Under the pieces are notes generated by a model that made no database searches, was not told the origin of the DNA, and saw only the letters and a list, made by a program, of their open reading frames with translations. Positions 26,853 through 35,900 of a DNA stretch of 64,000 nt are shown piece after piece. A program made the position numbers and the translations under genes. The first letter of the stretch is position 1; every line of letters starts with the position of its first letter. Origin of the DNA: Clostridia bacterium (GTDB lineage Bacteria; Bacillota; Clostridia; Oscillospirales; Acutalibacteraceae); NCBI GenBank assembly GCA_017517865.1, contig JAFWYB010000025.1:26178-90177 (forward strand), in the 5' to 3' direction.

Positions 26853-27917
26853 ATGAAAGCCCAAAAAGATGTAAAGACAGGAAAGTGGCTCATTCAATAT
26901 AGATACACAGATTGGCAAGGAATCAGAAGAAAATCTACCAAAAGGGGATTTGATACAAAGAGAGAAGCAGAAGAATGGCTAAGAAACTTTCTGCAATCGC
27001 AACAGGCGGATTTCAATATGAAGTTTGAGGATTTTCTCAGACTGTATTATGAAGATATGAAGCCGAGAATACGTGAGAACACAATGAATACAAAAAAGTA
27101 TATTATCGACTTGAAAATACTACCGTTCTTCGGCAAGAAGAGTGTTAATAAGATAACACCCGCCGATGTAAGAAAATGGCAGAATGAGCTGATATCGCAA
27201 GGATATTCTCAAACTTATCTCAGGACAATAAATAATCAGTTAACAGCAATATTCAACTTTGCCGTTAGATATTATGATTTGAAAAGTAATCCTTGCACGA
27301 AGGCCGGAAGCATGGGTAAAAATTCAGCTGACGAAATGAAGTTCTGGACGAAGGAAGAGTTCTCAGAGTTTATTGATGGGATAATGGATAAACAGAAGTC
27401 ATATGTTGCCTTTATGACTTTGTTTTGGACAGGTATGAGAGTAGGGGAGTTACTTGCTTTAACACCTGCAGATATTAACTTTGATGAACGAACAATAAGC
27501 ATTTCAAAATCATATCAAAGGTTAGGCGGTAAAGATGTAGTGACTCCACCGAAAACACCTAAGAGTAACAGAGTTATTACAGTTCCTGATTTCCTGCTTG
27601 CAGATATAAAGGACTATATGAATCGTATATTCTGCTTGGAAAGTACAGACAGGCTTTTCAATATGACAAAAAGCTTTCTCGAAAAGGAAATGCAGAGGGG
27701 CATAAAAAATAGTGGTGTGAAGCGTATCAGGATTCATGATATAAGACATTCGCATTGTGCTCTGCTCTTCGAAATGGGAATAACACCCTTGGAGGTTGCT
27801 GACCGATTAGGTCACGAAAGAGTAGAAACAACACTAAACACTTATGCTCACCTTTATCCAAATAAGCAAAGAACACTTTCAGATAAACTACAAAAACTAT
27901 ATCAGGAGGAATTTTAA
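26853..27917 (+). CDS. tyrosine site-specific integrase of element 1
   Basis: A 354-residue tyrosine recombinase. An N-terminal arm-binding domain (YRYTDWQGIRRKSTKRGFDT) is followed by a SAM-like core-binding domain (about 55-150) and the catalytic domain with Arg196 (GMRVGEL), His295 and Arg298 (HDIRHSH), His321 (GHERVE) and the nucleophile Tyr331 (TYAHLYP). All catalytic residues are present, so it should be active. It is the likely enzyme acting at the guaA core. The mobilization gene begins 3 nt after its stop. Confidence 0.95.
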   Translation: MKAQKDVKTGKWLIQYRYTDWQGIRRKSTKRGFDTKREAEEWLRNFLQSQQADFNMKFEDFLRLYYEDMKPRIRENTMNTKKYIIDLKILPFFGKKSVNKITPADVRKWQNELISQGYSQTYLRTINNQLTAIFNFAVRYYDLKSNPCTKAGSMGKNSADEMKFWTKEEFSEFIDGIMDKQKSYVAFMTLFWTGMRVGELLALTPADINFDERTISISKSYQRLGGKDVVTPPKTPKSNRVITVPDFLLADIKDYMNRIFCLESTDRLFNMTKSFLEKEMQRGIKNSGVKRIRIHDIRHSHCALLFEMGITPLEVADRLGHERVETTLNTYAHLYPNKQRTLSDKLQKLYQEEF

Positions 27918-27919
27918 AA

Positions 27920-28306
27920 ATGGCCGGAAAAGACGAGAAAAGGGTAAGAAGTAAAACAATAAGCTTTTATGTTACACCTGAAGAAAACCAACAGATTCAA
28001 GCGAGAATTAAAATCGCAGGTATGCCTAAGGGAGAATATTTTATCGAGTCATTGCTGCATCAAAAGATATGTATCTCCGTAGGCAAATATCAGAGTGACA
28101 GGTTGAGTTTGGAAATGAAAAAGTTGAGACGTGCACTTGAAAATACAAATGATATTGAGTCGTTAAAAGATGTATTAGATGAGTGCAAAGCATTGCTTGA
28201 ACAGCTTAAAAGTGTAACCGATAATAACTCAAACCTGTCGGCTGATATCTTTAACAGTAACAGCAGAAGGGGGACAATCTGCAATTTGGCTCCGCCTGAT
28301 GCGTGA
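27920..28306 (+). CDS. MobC-like RHH mobilization accessory protein, element 1
   Basis: A 128-residue protein with an N-terminal ribbon-helix-helix (KTISFYVTPEENQQIQARIK, then GMPKGEYFIESLL), as in MobC-type relaxosome proteins, and a helical tail. It follows the integrase and precedes the inverted repeat and relaxase, the same order as in element 2. The last 20 or so residues (NSNSRRGTICNLAPPDA) differ from the family and abut the inverted repeat, which may mark a deletion junction where a rep gene was lost. Confidence 0.75.
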   Translation: MAGKDEKRVRSKTISFYVTPEENQQIQARIKIAGMPKGEYFIESLLHQKICISVGKYQSDRLSLEMKKLRRALENTNDIESLKDVLDECKALLEQLKSVTDNNSNLSADIFNSNSRRGTICNLAPPDA

Positions 28307-28312
28307 TTCTGT

Positions 28313-28375
28313 GTGTCAACCGTGACAACTTATTTGCACTACCACAGAGGTCGTCACGGTCGTCACGGTTGACAC
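28313..28375. repeat. 14-bp perfect inverted repeat between mob genes, element 1
   Basis: GTGTCAACCGTGAC (28313-28326) is the exact reverse complement of GTCACGGTTGACAC (28362-28375); CGTCACGGT is also directly repeated (28352-28360, 28361-28369). The homologous position in element 2 has a related GTGACGG repeat. It could be an origin (oriT or replication) or a regulatory hairpin; there is no T-run. Confidence 0.7.
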
Positions 28376-28473
28376 GGAAAACTGCATATTGATGAAAATT
28401 AATATGTAGTTTTTGACCCCGTAAGGGCGCAATAGCATCTTTTGAATACTCAAGTAGTCATAAGTGCTTTTGC

Positions 28474-28494
28474 GTTACTCTTGACAAGAGTAAC
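28474..28494. repeat. hairpin upstream of the element 1 relaxase
   Basis: Perfect 9-bp stem GTTACTCTT (28474-28482) / AAGAGTAAC (28486-28494), loop GAC, 75 bp before the relaxase start. It is a candidate part of oriT, but no pMV158-like nick sequence was found next to it. Confidence 0.45.
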
Positions 28495-28568
28495 AGAACT
28501 ATTTATAAGGTTTGTAGATTATAAAAGACGAAAGGCAAGGTGGTTCTATAAGAAGAACGATAAGCGTA

Positions 28569-29720
28569 ATGGTAGGCAAAGGCTCGGTCAATCACAACAG
28601 CAGAGAGTTCAATGCCAAGAACACTGACCCGCAAAGAACTCATCTGAATACCGAGTACTGCAATATAGATATAAAAGAAGTGTATCATTACTTGTTTGAT
28701 TATGCACTTGAAACATATAACGAAAAACAAAAACGAGCCGACAGAAGAATCGAAAACTACTACGAGAAAATCAGAACAGGCAGACAGGAAAAACTTTTTC
28801 ACGAAATCATAATTCAAATTGGTAACTGCGATGACACAAATGCAAAAACTCCCGAGGGTGAGCTTGCAGAAAGAATACTCGACGAGTACTACCGTGAGTT
28901 TCAGAAACGAAATCCCTACTTGTATGTTTTCTCTGCACACCTTCACATGGACGAAGCAACGCCGCATCTGCACATTGACTTTGTACCGTTCACTACTGAA
29001 AGCAAGCGCGGACTTGATACAAGAGTGTCACTCAAGCAAGCTCTCGCTAACCAAGGCTTTATCGGAAAGTCACGACAAGAAACTGAATGGAAGCTTTGGG
29101 TACAGTCAGAGAAAGAAGCTCTGTCAAAAGTTATGGAGCATCACGGTGTTCATTGGGAGCAGAAGGGGACACACGAAAAGCATTTGTCAGTTTACGATTA
29201 CGAAAAGAAAATGCGCAAGCAAGAGGTTGAACAATTAGCACAACAGACTGAGGAACTTAATGTCAAGGTTGAGGAGTTGACAGCAAAGTATGAAATGCTT
29301 GCAAAGTACGAAACAGACATTGACGGACTGACAGAAGATTTTTATGAGCAGGATGAATTCAAATTGCCCGACCCTCCGCCACTGATGACTGCTAAAACTT
29401 ACAAGACAAAATTCATTGAGCCCCTTTTTAATAAGCTGATTGGTCTTGTGAAAGAATTGGCAAAGCAGTGTATGGAGCTTCAATCCCGAGTGTTCGGCTT
29501 GAAGATAGGAGCAGGACTTGATAAAAGAAAAGTTAATGAATTGTATAAGGATAACGATTATCTACGCGAAGAAAATCAGGAGCTTGTCGGAGATGTACTG
29601 AAGTTCAGACTTCTTAGAAAAGTTTTCGGTGATGAAGAGGTTGACAAACTCGTTGATAAAGCGACGGAGCTTGAAAGAGAAAGCCGTAGGGCTCGTAATC
29701 GTGGCGGTTGGGAACGATAA
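28569..29720 (+). CDS. MobV-family relaxase (Pre/Mob), element 1
   Basis: Nicks oriT for conjugative mobilization. The 383-residue protein has the MobV metal motif HLHMDEATPHLHID (His126, Asp128, Glu129, His133, His135) and an N-terminal NHNSREFNAKNTDP resembling the family HxxR motif, then a long coiled coil (about 210-290) and a charged C-terminus. The ATG at 28569 has only a weak RBS; the frame is open further upstream, so the true start could differ. No transfer apparatus is present in the element. Confidence 0.85.
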   Translation: MVGKGSVNHNSREFNAKNTDPQRTHLNTEYCNIDIKEVYHYLFDYALETYNEKQKRADRRIENYYEKIRTGRQEKLFHEIIIQIGNCDDTNAKTPEGELAERILDEYYREFQKRNPYLYVFSAHLHMDEATPHLHIDFVPFTTESKRGLDTRVSLKQALANQGFIGKSRQETEWKLWVQSEKEALSKVMEHHGVHWEQKGTHEKHLSVYDYEKKMRKQEVEQLAQQTEELNVKVEELTAKYEMLAKYETDIDGLTEDFYEQDEFKLPDPPPLMTAKTYKTKFIEPLFNKLIGLVKELAKQCMELQSRVFGLKIGAGLDKRKVNELYKDNDYLREENQELVGDVLKFRLLRKVFGDEEVDKLVDKATELERESRRARNRGGWER

Positions 29721-29729
29721 AATAAAAAG

Positions 29730-29768
29730 TACGGAGCTGTTTTAAACGGCTTTTAGAACAGCTCCGTA
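29730..29768 (+). terminator. hairpin after the element 1 relaxase
   Basis: Perfect 12-bp stem TACGGAGCTGTT (29730-29741) / AACAGCTCCGTA (29757-29768). No T-run follows, so it may be a stability hairpin rather than a terminator. Confidence 0.5.
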
Positions 29769-29802
29769 ATATAAAAATTAAAAGAAAGACGAGGACAAAA
29801 TT

Positions 29803-30189
29803 ATGAATTTACCAAAGTATATTACAGATGAAAGAACGGGCATAAAGTATGAATTGATAGGTGACTATTATTTCATAGCAGGTGACAATGAAGAGTCTGA
29901 AGACAACCGGCCAATCGGCAGATGGGGGAGAATGCACGAAGAGTATCTGAAGAAAAACAAGAGACATGTATTTGATTCAATGTTTATGAGTGGTAAGCTT
30001 CATTCTTACCTTGCCGACATAGACGAGCAAGCTCGTGATATGTTTGATAATACTGTTGAAAAGATGAAAAAAGCTGAAGGTGTAACCGAAGAATTAAAAG
30101 AACAAGACCAATGGGAATGGGTACATAGAATGGAAAACATTCAGCAAAGGGCAGGAGAGATTGTATGCAGAGAGTTGATATATACATAA
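29803..30189 (+). CDS. TnpV-family protein, element 1
   Basis: A 128-residue protein of the TnpV group, first named in Tn4451-type clostridial transposons; function unknown. Diagnostic segments are YELIGDYYF near the start, PIGRWGRMHEEYLKKNK, and KAEGVTEELKEQDQWEWV. A homologue lies at 49266 in element 2 at the same relative place. An RBS AAAGACGAGG precedes the ATG. It ends the conserved module; cargo follows. Confidence 0.85.
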   Translation: MNLPKYITDERTGIKYELIGDYYFIAGDNEESEDNRPIGRWGRMHEEYLKKNKRHVFDSMFMSGKLHSYLADIDEQARDMFDNTVEKMKKAEGVTEELKEQDQWEWVHRMENIQQRAGEIVCRELIYT

Positions 30190-30194
30190 AATAC

Positions 30195-30228
30195 AGGTGT
30201 AGCAAGCGTTTGCTACACCTATATTTTT
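30195..30228. terminator. terminator between tnpV and the convergent STAND gene
   Basis: Stem AGGTGTAGCAA (30195-30205) / TTGCTACACCT (30210-30220), loop GCGT, then ATATTTTTTAA on the plus side. It lies between converging genes and could act on both. Confidence 0.85.
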
Positions 30229-30245
30229 TAATAAGTTGACAGATT

Positions 30246-33200
30246 TTAATGAATTCTAAATTCATCTAAAAGAATTGCTGCCAGTTCGTAATCGTTATCA
30301 ATAAGGACTTTTAATATATTCTCGTATGCTTCAATCAGTTCTTTATCTTGCTTAATTTCATTACTAAATAACACATACGACTTCATTATTATATTTCGGA
30401 TTACATAATTTTGTTTTGATATTAATTTTTTGAAATCATATCCTTGAGTTCTAGAAAAAGCGAAACAATTATCAACTGATATTAATACCTCCGGTAATAG
30501 TTCATCAATATGGAAACTATAAATCGTTTGGATTAATTCATCCGGGTAATATTTTCCATAATCACTAAATAGCCTATTTAAAAATTGTTTATCTTTATAA
30601 GAATAAGACGTTTTACATTCATGCCATTTTGTATAAACTTTAACAGTTGAAAGCATTAATGATTTGTACAACTGCAGTCGGACTTTTTCATTTTCGATAT
30701 TAACTATTCTGCTTTCCAAGCATAATATTTTCTTTTGGCAAATTTCTCGTCTGTTTTTATCAACATATGAATCAAAATGTTCATATGTGAAAACTTGAAA
30801 TATCTCTAGATAAAATTCAATAAGATTTTGAGAAAATTTGTTAAAATCAATATCGTTAAACAAGATATCATAAGCAGTAATTGCTTCCGTCGAGCATATT
30901 TTAATCTCCTTTTGAAATAACTCTATCAAGTTATATTGATGGTCAAAACCAATTATTTTATGTATGTCATAATTTGGTTTATTGTGATTTATTCTAAAAA
31001 GGAGGTGCAATATTTCACGAATTACAGAACTAAATTTTTCTGTATTAAAAGTCAAACCACAATTACAAATGCAACAAAGAGTTTGTACATCATAATCATC
31101 AATTTTACTTAAATCTAAGCTTAACGTGCTTTCTTTGTATAAATATTTGTCGATAATAGCTTCTTTCTTACTGCAATAGGGATTGTCGTTTGAATTTTTG
31201 ATATGCGTATCCACCCATAATAATCTTGGTTGCATATTCGGCAAAAAATTAAACTTTTTGTCTATTTTTTTAGTTTTTATATAATGAGCATTGTATTTTT
31301 GATGATGCATTTCATCCTCAGCCAACATAAGTATGGTGTTAAAAATGCATTCTGCTAAATTCAAATGAGTGGATAAATAAGTAGAAACAACTTTCTGTGC
31401 ATCTGTTACAATACCGCTGCCTTCATCATAAAGAATAAAATCCAAAATAAGATTTTTAATCTCATTTACAATCGCAACATCTATGTTTTTGTCTATTTGG
31501 TCAAACAAAATTGGGAGATATCTGTTATCACCTAAATAAGTTTCGTTAGAAAACAGCTTCCTTACACTGTTTATCCAAATCTTACAATAGGTGTTTCTTT
31601 TATCTAACAACAAATCATCACTTTTAAGCGAATATGAAATTAGTGTAATTAAAAAAGGTTCATATTGAAAACCCAATGAACTTTGTTCAATAACATAAAG
31701 TACTTCTTCGATCGTTTTTGTTGCAGAGTCAAGGTCTAATAGCTTATCGGATGATGCCAATTTATCTACAATCCTTTTTAACCTTTCTTCTGGTTCGTTG
31801 ATTTTTTGTCGTCTTTCAGTTATTTTCTTTGCCTCCCCTGTAATATTAGGATATAATGCTAAATAACCATCAGCGAGTTCTACTGCAGTGGCGTTTCTCA
31901 TATCCATTTTTTGAATAAGCAAATAATTGTGAGCATCATTTCCTTCGTTTTTTGTAATTGAATATAGGTAGTCAAGAATATTAATACTCTTTTCTTTTGC
32001 TTTGACATCGATAGAAAATTGTGCTCTTGCAACATATTGTTCGATATTATAATTACACTTCTCATCCAACTGGTATCTTTTTGGGATATTAGGCATACCT
32101 ACAGCTAAATAAATTTGTTTTTCAAGTAAATCTTTTATTGGATTATGATGATATAAAATATATCTAGAAGTATCATAATGCAACAACTCAATACTCGAAG
32201 CTAAATCTAAGGCATAACCCGGCAACTCCTGTTCAAAATGAAGACCAATAGCTTCAATTATTGTTAACAGAATTATATTGTTTGAATTAGAATAAATTTC
32301 ACTTTTAATATAGTTTGCAAATTTTTCGAAAAACACGTTGTTTGTTTTGTAATTGTCTAAAGTGTTAATTACAACAGATTTTAGGCTATACACAACATCA
32401 CTAATTAACATCGGAACAGAGTTTTCTGTAATTCCAGATAACCACATATTGGGTGCAGCCCAATACTCCGTAGTTTTATTCTCATCTATAAATTTTATTT
32501 TTATTTTTTGAAGCGCTTCTGGACTGTCATTATGATATGATAAAATGGCTTTGTTAATAAAGTTTATTGCCCACGAAAAGCCCACATTAAAGTTATGAAG
32601 GAACAAATTAATTATTAGATTGTTACTAAATATTGTTCTGTGTGAGTATTCATAATCTTTTGCATTTTCACTTAAGCCGTACTTTGGTTTATCGATATTG
32701 TAATCAAAGAGATAATCATTGTTTTCTTTTGGTTGTTTTTCTTGCAGATATAATAAATCTGCTAAAGAACACACTTTATCACCTAAAGCCTTTATCAATT
32801 CAGGGAAAGCATTATCTAATGTCCAAGCAATAGTTTCTTCTGCAAATCTTTTTTTGCTTCTATTGCCACTAATATAATCCTGTTCTAATTCTTCGAAAAA
32901 AGACTCAATCCAAGGCGCACTGCAATATGCTATTCGATATATAACCTCAAGATAAGGTGATATATTTTCCAAAACATTGTATAAATGGTCTTCATTTGTA
33001 TTGTTAAGTAAATCGGTTATATAATATTGCAAAATTTGACAAATTTCGGATGCAATAGTGTTATCAGTATTATTTTGTTTTACATAATCTGAACAGAGTT
33101 TTGTTATGCTTTTTCTGTCAATGCAATAATCTTTATAATATGTATTATTAGATATCAGTTTAATAAGACTCGGTCTTCCATTGCCTACCGGATTTAGCAA

Positions 33201-34994
33201 TATCGCATCATCATTTGCAAGTTTTGCTTCAAAAGCGTAAACATTAGTAATGTTTATAATTTCAGGTAATAAACCATTTTCGAAAATATTGCTGCCGTTT
33301 TCTTCGAAAAACTCATCACAATATTTTGATTTCACAATGCCTATTATTGTTTGCATTTTCCAAGCATCAGGTATATCATTTGAAAAAATCAATGTGAAAA
33401 CAAAACGTTCTCTATTCGTTTTGATAAAAAGTTTATTAGATATCCAAATTTGATATCTTCTATAGACACAACGACCAAGACCTTCTATATCTTTATAGAA
33501 AGTCTGATAATCACCTTTACAATAATCAAAAGTTAAATCAAAATGATGCTCAAAACAAATGTCTTCAAAAACATCATATTTAAGTCTAACATATTGCCCC
33601 TGTTGAGAAATTACATCTTCTGATATCAATGCATGAAGTGCATTACTATCAATTTCATCTTCATGGACACCTAACCAAAAATTCTGAGCACGTTCAAAAA
33701 CAATTTTTTCTACGGTCTTTATTATACTATCTACACTTATTTGATAATATTTTGATTTTTCTTTTAAACAAATGACATTTTTCCATATATAATCTCTTAA
33801 TGCATTCTCATCACCAATGTCATCTATGTCAATTTTTTTGCTAACAATGAGATTTATATAAAATGGAGATTTTAGCAAATCAACATATGAATTCATTGAA
33901 TACATTTTATTTATAACGGGATATTTCTTTGCAATTTGCAAAAGTTCCTCAGCAGTTATGTCGTTTACTTCATATACTTTTATCGAAAAATTGGATTCGA
34001 TTTTTATAAAAGCATTTTTATCAGTAGTACGACACGAGGTTATGATATATACATTTTCATGTTTTTGAGCGACTTCATATAGGTACTGCAACAAGTCTAT
34101 TTTTGTAGATAAACAATCAGCAATAAATTCCAATGCATCAATAAAGAAAACTATTTTTTTGCCATTCAAACACTCCAAAACATCGTTAACAGGAAATCCC
34201 CAAATATTATCGATGTTACTTTCTTCTGCGAACCTTTCAGCACGAGCATATAAAATCAAGTCTTCGCTTTCAACACATTTTTTACATATAACTGATTTTC
34301 CGCTACCAGCTCTACCTTGAACAGAAACGAACCTATGGTTATCATTTTTTATTTTTTCAACTAGCGGATTTCTGTCAATCTCATATTCTTCGTTAATTAA
34401 ATCTGTGATATTTTTTAATCCTATGTTTTTACTACTATTCAAAGCCTCACTAAACTTATTAATATTATTTTGAAATTTTTCATACTCATTTTTAAGCGTT
34501 TCATATAAGTTTTGCTGAAATTCAAGCTCATTTTCGGCCTTTGTTAATATATCCTTAGTGGTAATGAGATTATCCTTTACAATAAATGGTATGTTCCCAA
34601 TTTGTTCTTCACCGGTATAATCAGTTAAATTATCTACACTTTCATTGTTAAGAACAAAGAAAATAACCTTGTTTATTTTTTTGAAATTTTCATTTTTTGA
34701 ATCTTTTATTTTTTCTAATGTTTTCTTAACTTTTGTAGGTATATCAATAACTGTACTGACTTGAACATAAAGTTTTTCATCATGTGATATTAAATCTACA
34801 TAAGGATAATTAGCCGTTGCTACATTCAAGTTTCTAAACTTTTGACCAAACCACAAATTACATATTTCTATTGCAAACAATTCAAACATTTTAGCTGCAT
34901 CAAATAAGCCTTGTTTATTGGCTAATTTAATTTTTTGTTCATAAGCCGATATGTATTCTGTTATAAAGCTCATACGGTCATTAGAAAACAACAT
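30246..34994 (-). CDS. SMEK-domain STAND-type NTPase, candidate anti-phage protein
   Basis: A 1582-residue protein. The N-terminus (about 8-140) matches the SMEK domain pattern: FGQKFRNLN, then YPYVDLISHDEKLYVQVST and TKVKKTLEKIKD. This domain is reported at the front of predicted defence NTPases. A STAND/AAA-like module follows with Walker A GRAGSGKS (227-234) and Walker B IVFFIDAL (281-288), and then about 1200 residues of alpha-helical repeats likely to be the sensor. I chose the ATG at 34994 (AAAGGAG with 8-nt spacing) over one at 35024. The gene is very AT-rich compared with the mobility module, suggesting separate acquisition. The trigger is unknown. Confidence 0.78.
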   Translation of the reverse strand: MLFSNDRMSFITEYISAYEQKIKLANKQGLFDAAKMFELFAIEICNLWFGQKFRNLNVATANYPYVDLISHDEKLYVQVSTVIDIPTKVKKTLEKIKDSKNENFKKINKVIFFVLNNESVDNLTDYTGEEQIGNIPFIVKDNLITTKDILTKAENELEFQQNLYETLKNEYEKFQNNINKFSEALNSSKNIGLKNITDLINEEYEIDRNPLVEKIKNDNHRFVSVQGRAGSGKSVICKKCVESEDLILYARAERFAEESNIDNIWGFPVNDVLECLNGKKIVFFIDALEFIADCLSTKIDLLQYLYEVAQKHENVYIITSCRTTDKNAFIKIESNFSIKVYEVNDITAEELLQIAKKYPVINKMYSMNSYVDLLKSPFYINLIVSKKIDIDDIGDENALRDYIWKNVICLKEKSKYYQISVDSIIKTVEKIVFERAQNFWLGVHEDEIDSNALHALISEDVISQQGQYVRLKYDVFEDICFEHHFDLTFDYCKGDYQTFYKDIEGLGRCVYRRYQIWISNKLFIKTNRERFVFTLIFSNDIPDAWKMQTIIGIVKSKYCDEFFEENGSNIFENGLLPEIINITNVYAFEAKLANDDAILLNPVGNGRPSLIKLISNNTYYKDYCIDRKSITKLCSDYVKQNNTDNTIASEICQILQYYITDLLNNTNEDHLYNVLENISPYLEVIYRIAYCSAPWIESFFEELEQDYISGNRSKKRFAEETIAWTLDNAFPELIKALGDKVCSLADLLYLQEKQPKENNDYLFDYNIDKPKYGLSENAKDYEYSHRTIFSNNLIINLFLHNFNVGFSWAINFINKAILSYHNDSPEALQKIKIKFIDENKTTEYWAAPNMWLSGITENSVPMLISDVVYSLKSVVINTLDNYKTNNVFFEKFANYIKSEIYSNSNNIILLTIIEAIGLHFEQELPGYALDLASSIELLHYDTSRYILYHHNPIKDLLEKQIYLAVGMPNIPKRYQLDEKCNYNIEQYVARAQFSIDVKAKEKSINILDYLYSITKNEGNDAHNYLLIQKMDMRNATAVELADGYLALYPNITGEAKKITERRQKINEPEERLKRIVDKLASSDKLLDLDSATKTIEEVLYVIEQSSLGFQYEPFLITLISYSLKSDDLLLDKRNTYCKIWINSVRKLFSNETYLGDNRYLPILFDQIDKNIDVAIVNEIKNLILDFILYDEGSGIVTDAQKVVSTYLSTHLNLAECIFNTILMLAEDEMHHQKYNAHYIKTKKIDKKFNFLPNMQPRLLWVDTHIKNSNDNPYCSKKEAIIDKYLYKESTLSLDLSKIDDYDVQTLCCICNCGLTFNTEKFSSVIREILHLLFRINHNKPNYDIHKIIGFDHQYNLIELFQKEIKICSTEAITAYDILFNDIDFNKFSQNLIEFYLEIFQVFTYEHFDSYVDKNRREICQKKILCLESRIVNIENEKVRLQLYKSLMLSTVKVYTKWHECKTSYSYKDKQFLNRLFSDYGKYYPDELIQTIYSFHIDELLPEVLISVDNCFAFSRTQGYDFKKLISKQNYVIRNIIMKSYVLFSNEIKQDKELIEAYENILKVLIDNDYELAAILLDEFRIH

Positions 34995-35042
34995 ATTACA
35001 AACTCCTTTACTTTTTATCGTCAAATAAAAACATCCATTTTA

Positions 35043-35071
35043 ATTATACACTTATATAAAAACAAAAACAA
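35043..35071 (-). promoter_or_regulatory. promoter of the SMEK-STAND gene
   Basis: On the minus strand, TTGTTT (35066-35071), 17-bp spacer, TATAAT (35043-35048), about 50 bp before the start codon. Confidence 0.65.
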
Positions 35072-35121
35072 TAGTTCGCAAATGCTGTTTTGCTATATTT
35101 TGTTGTTGATATGTAAAAATA

Positions 35122-35150
35122 TTGACTTTATGGGTAAAGAAGAGTATACT
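35122..35150 (+). promoter_or_regulatory. promoter of the leader peptide/DinB-like transcript
   Basis: TTGACT (35122-35127), 17-bp spacer, TATACT (35145-35150). Transcription would start near 35157, about 25 nt before the leader ORF. Confidence 0.75.
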
Positions 35151-35181
35151 AATAAAAACATTTGAAAGGCAGGTGGACAAA

Positions 35182-35238
35182 ATGACAATGAATCTTAATC
35201 TTATGACTTGGAGAGCCGTTTTGTCCGTTTGCGATTGA
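35182..35238 (+). CDS. 18-residue leader peptide of an attenuator
   Basis: MTMNLNLMTWRAVLSVCD and TGA, preceded by AAAGGCAGGTGG. GGACAAAA over its RBS/start (35175-35182) is complementary to TTTTGTCC inside it (35219-35226). GGAGAGCC (35210-35217, the Trp-Arg-Ala codons) can pair with GGCATCTCC (35264-35272), the left arm of the terminator that follows. This is the layout of translation-controlled attenuation. There is no run of one amino-acid codon, so an antibiotic or general ribosome-stalling signal is more likely than amino-acid sensing. Confidence 0.72.
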   Translation: MTMNLNLMTWRAVLSVCD

Positions 35239-35263
35239 TGTAAAATATCTTTCTAAACTTATA

Positions 35264-35297
35264 GGCATCTCCGTATTCTCGGAGGTGCTTTTTATTC
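35264..35297 (+). terminator. attenuator terminator between leader peptide and DinB-like gene
   Basis: Stem GCATCTCCG (35265-35273) / CGGAGGTGC (35280-35288) with one G-U pair, loop TATTCT, then TTTTTATTC. It would end the transcript before the gene unless the left arm is captured by 35210-35217. Confidence 0.82.
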
Positions 35298-35314
35298 TAC
35301 TTGGAGATGAGATT

Positions 35315-35803
35315 ATGATTGAAGTAATGAGAGACAGAACAATAGCGTTAATTGATGATTTCAGAAGAACGATATTAACTTCAACTTGGGATTACAAATT
35401 ATATAATCAACCTTTATGGAAGCACATATATCACGCTCTTTATTGGTTTGATTATTGGTATTGCACACCTGAAAATTTTATCGAAGCAGATTTTCACGCA
35501 GAAAATTTACACTCTTTAGATATTGACAGTGATGTTCAGATTTCAAAAGAAGAGATGATTTCTTATCTTGATAAAGTCAAAAATAAAACAATAGTGTATT
35601 TAGATAATTTTGATGAAACAATGTTTGAAGAAATCTGTGACGGGTGTGAGGATAAAACAAGATTTGCTTGTATGCTCGGACAGTTTCCGCATGTTGCGTT
35701 TCATCTTGGTAATGTAAATTCCATAACAATAAAAGAAACAGGCAAATGGGTTTACATCCCTTGCAGAGAAAGAGATACAGATAACGGATTGTTTGATGAG
35801 TAA
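35315..35803 (+). CDS. DinB/YfiT-like metal-binding protein
   Basis: A 162-residue four-helix-bundle protein of the DinB superfamily, whose members include metal-dependent thiol transferases and uncharacterised stress or resistance proteins. The three expected metal-ligand histidines are visible: His40 in HIYHALYWFDYW, and His126 and His130 in FPHVAFHLGN. The start is the ATG at 35315 (TTGGAGATGAGATT upstream). The upstream leader and terminator suggest induction by ribosome-targeting drugs. Substrate unknown. Confidence 0.78.
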   Translation: MIEVMRDRTIALIDDFRRTILTSTWDYKLYNQPLWKHIYHALYWFDYWYCTPENFIEADFHAENLHSLDIDSDVQISKEEMISYLDKVKNKTIVYLDNFDETMFEEICDGCEDKTRFACMLGQFPHVAFHLGNVNSITIKETGKWVYIPCRERDTDNGLFDE

Positions 35804-35865
35804 GGATTAGTATTGCATTTAGACAATTTGAAAATTGTGCTCCAAAAGATATTTCAGCAATCCAC

Positions 35866-35894
35866 TTGCACTCTATGGTGCAATTTGGTATAAT
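35866..35894 (+). promoter_or_regulatory. promoter of small RNA copy 2
   Basis: TTGCAC (35866-35871), 17-bp spacer, TATAAT (35889-35894). Start near 35901, at the first base of the closing stem, as in copy 1. Confidence 0.75.
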
Positions 35895-35900
35895 AAATCC

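Noticed and set aside
28442-28627. 61-residue frame before the element 1 relaxase
   Set aside because: Overlaps the candidate oriT hairpin and the relaxase start in another frame; no RBS.
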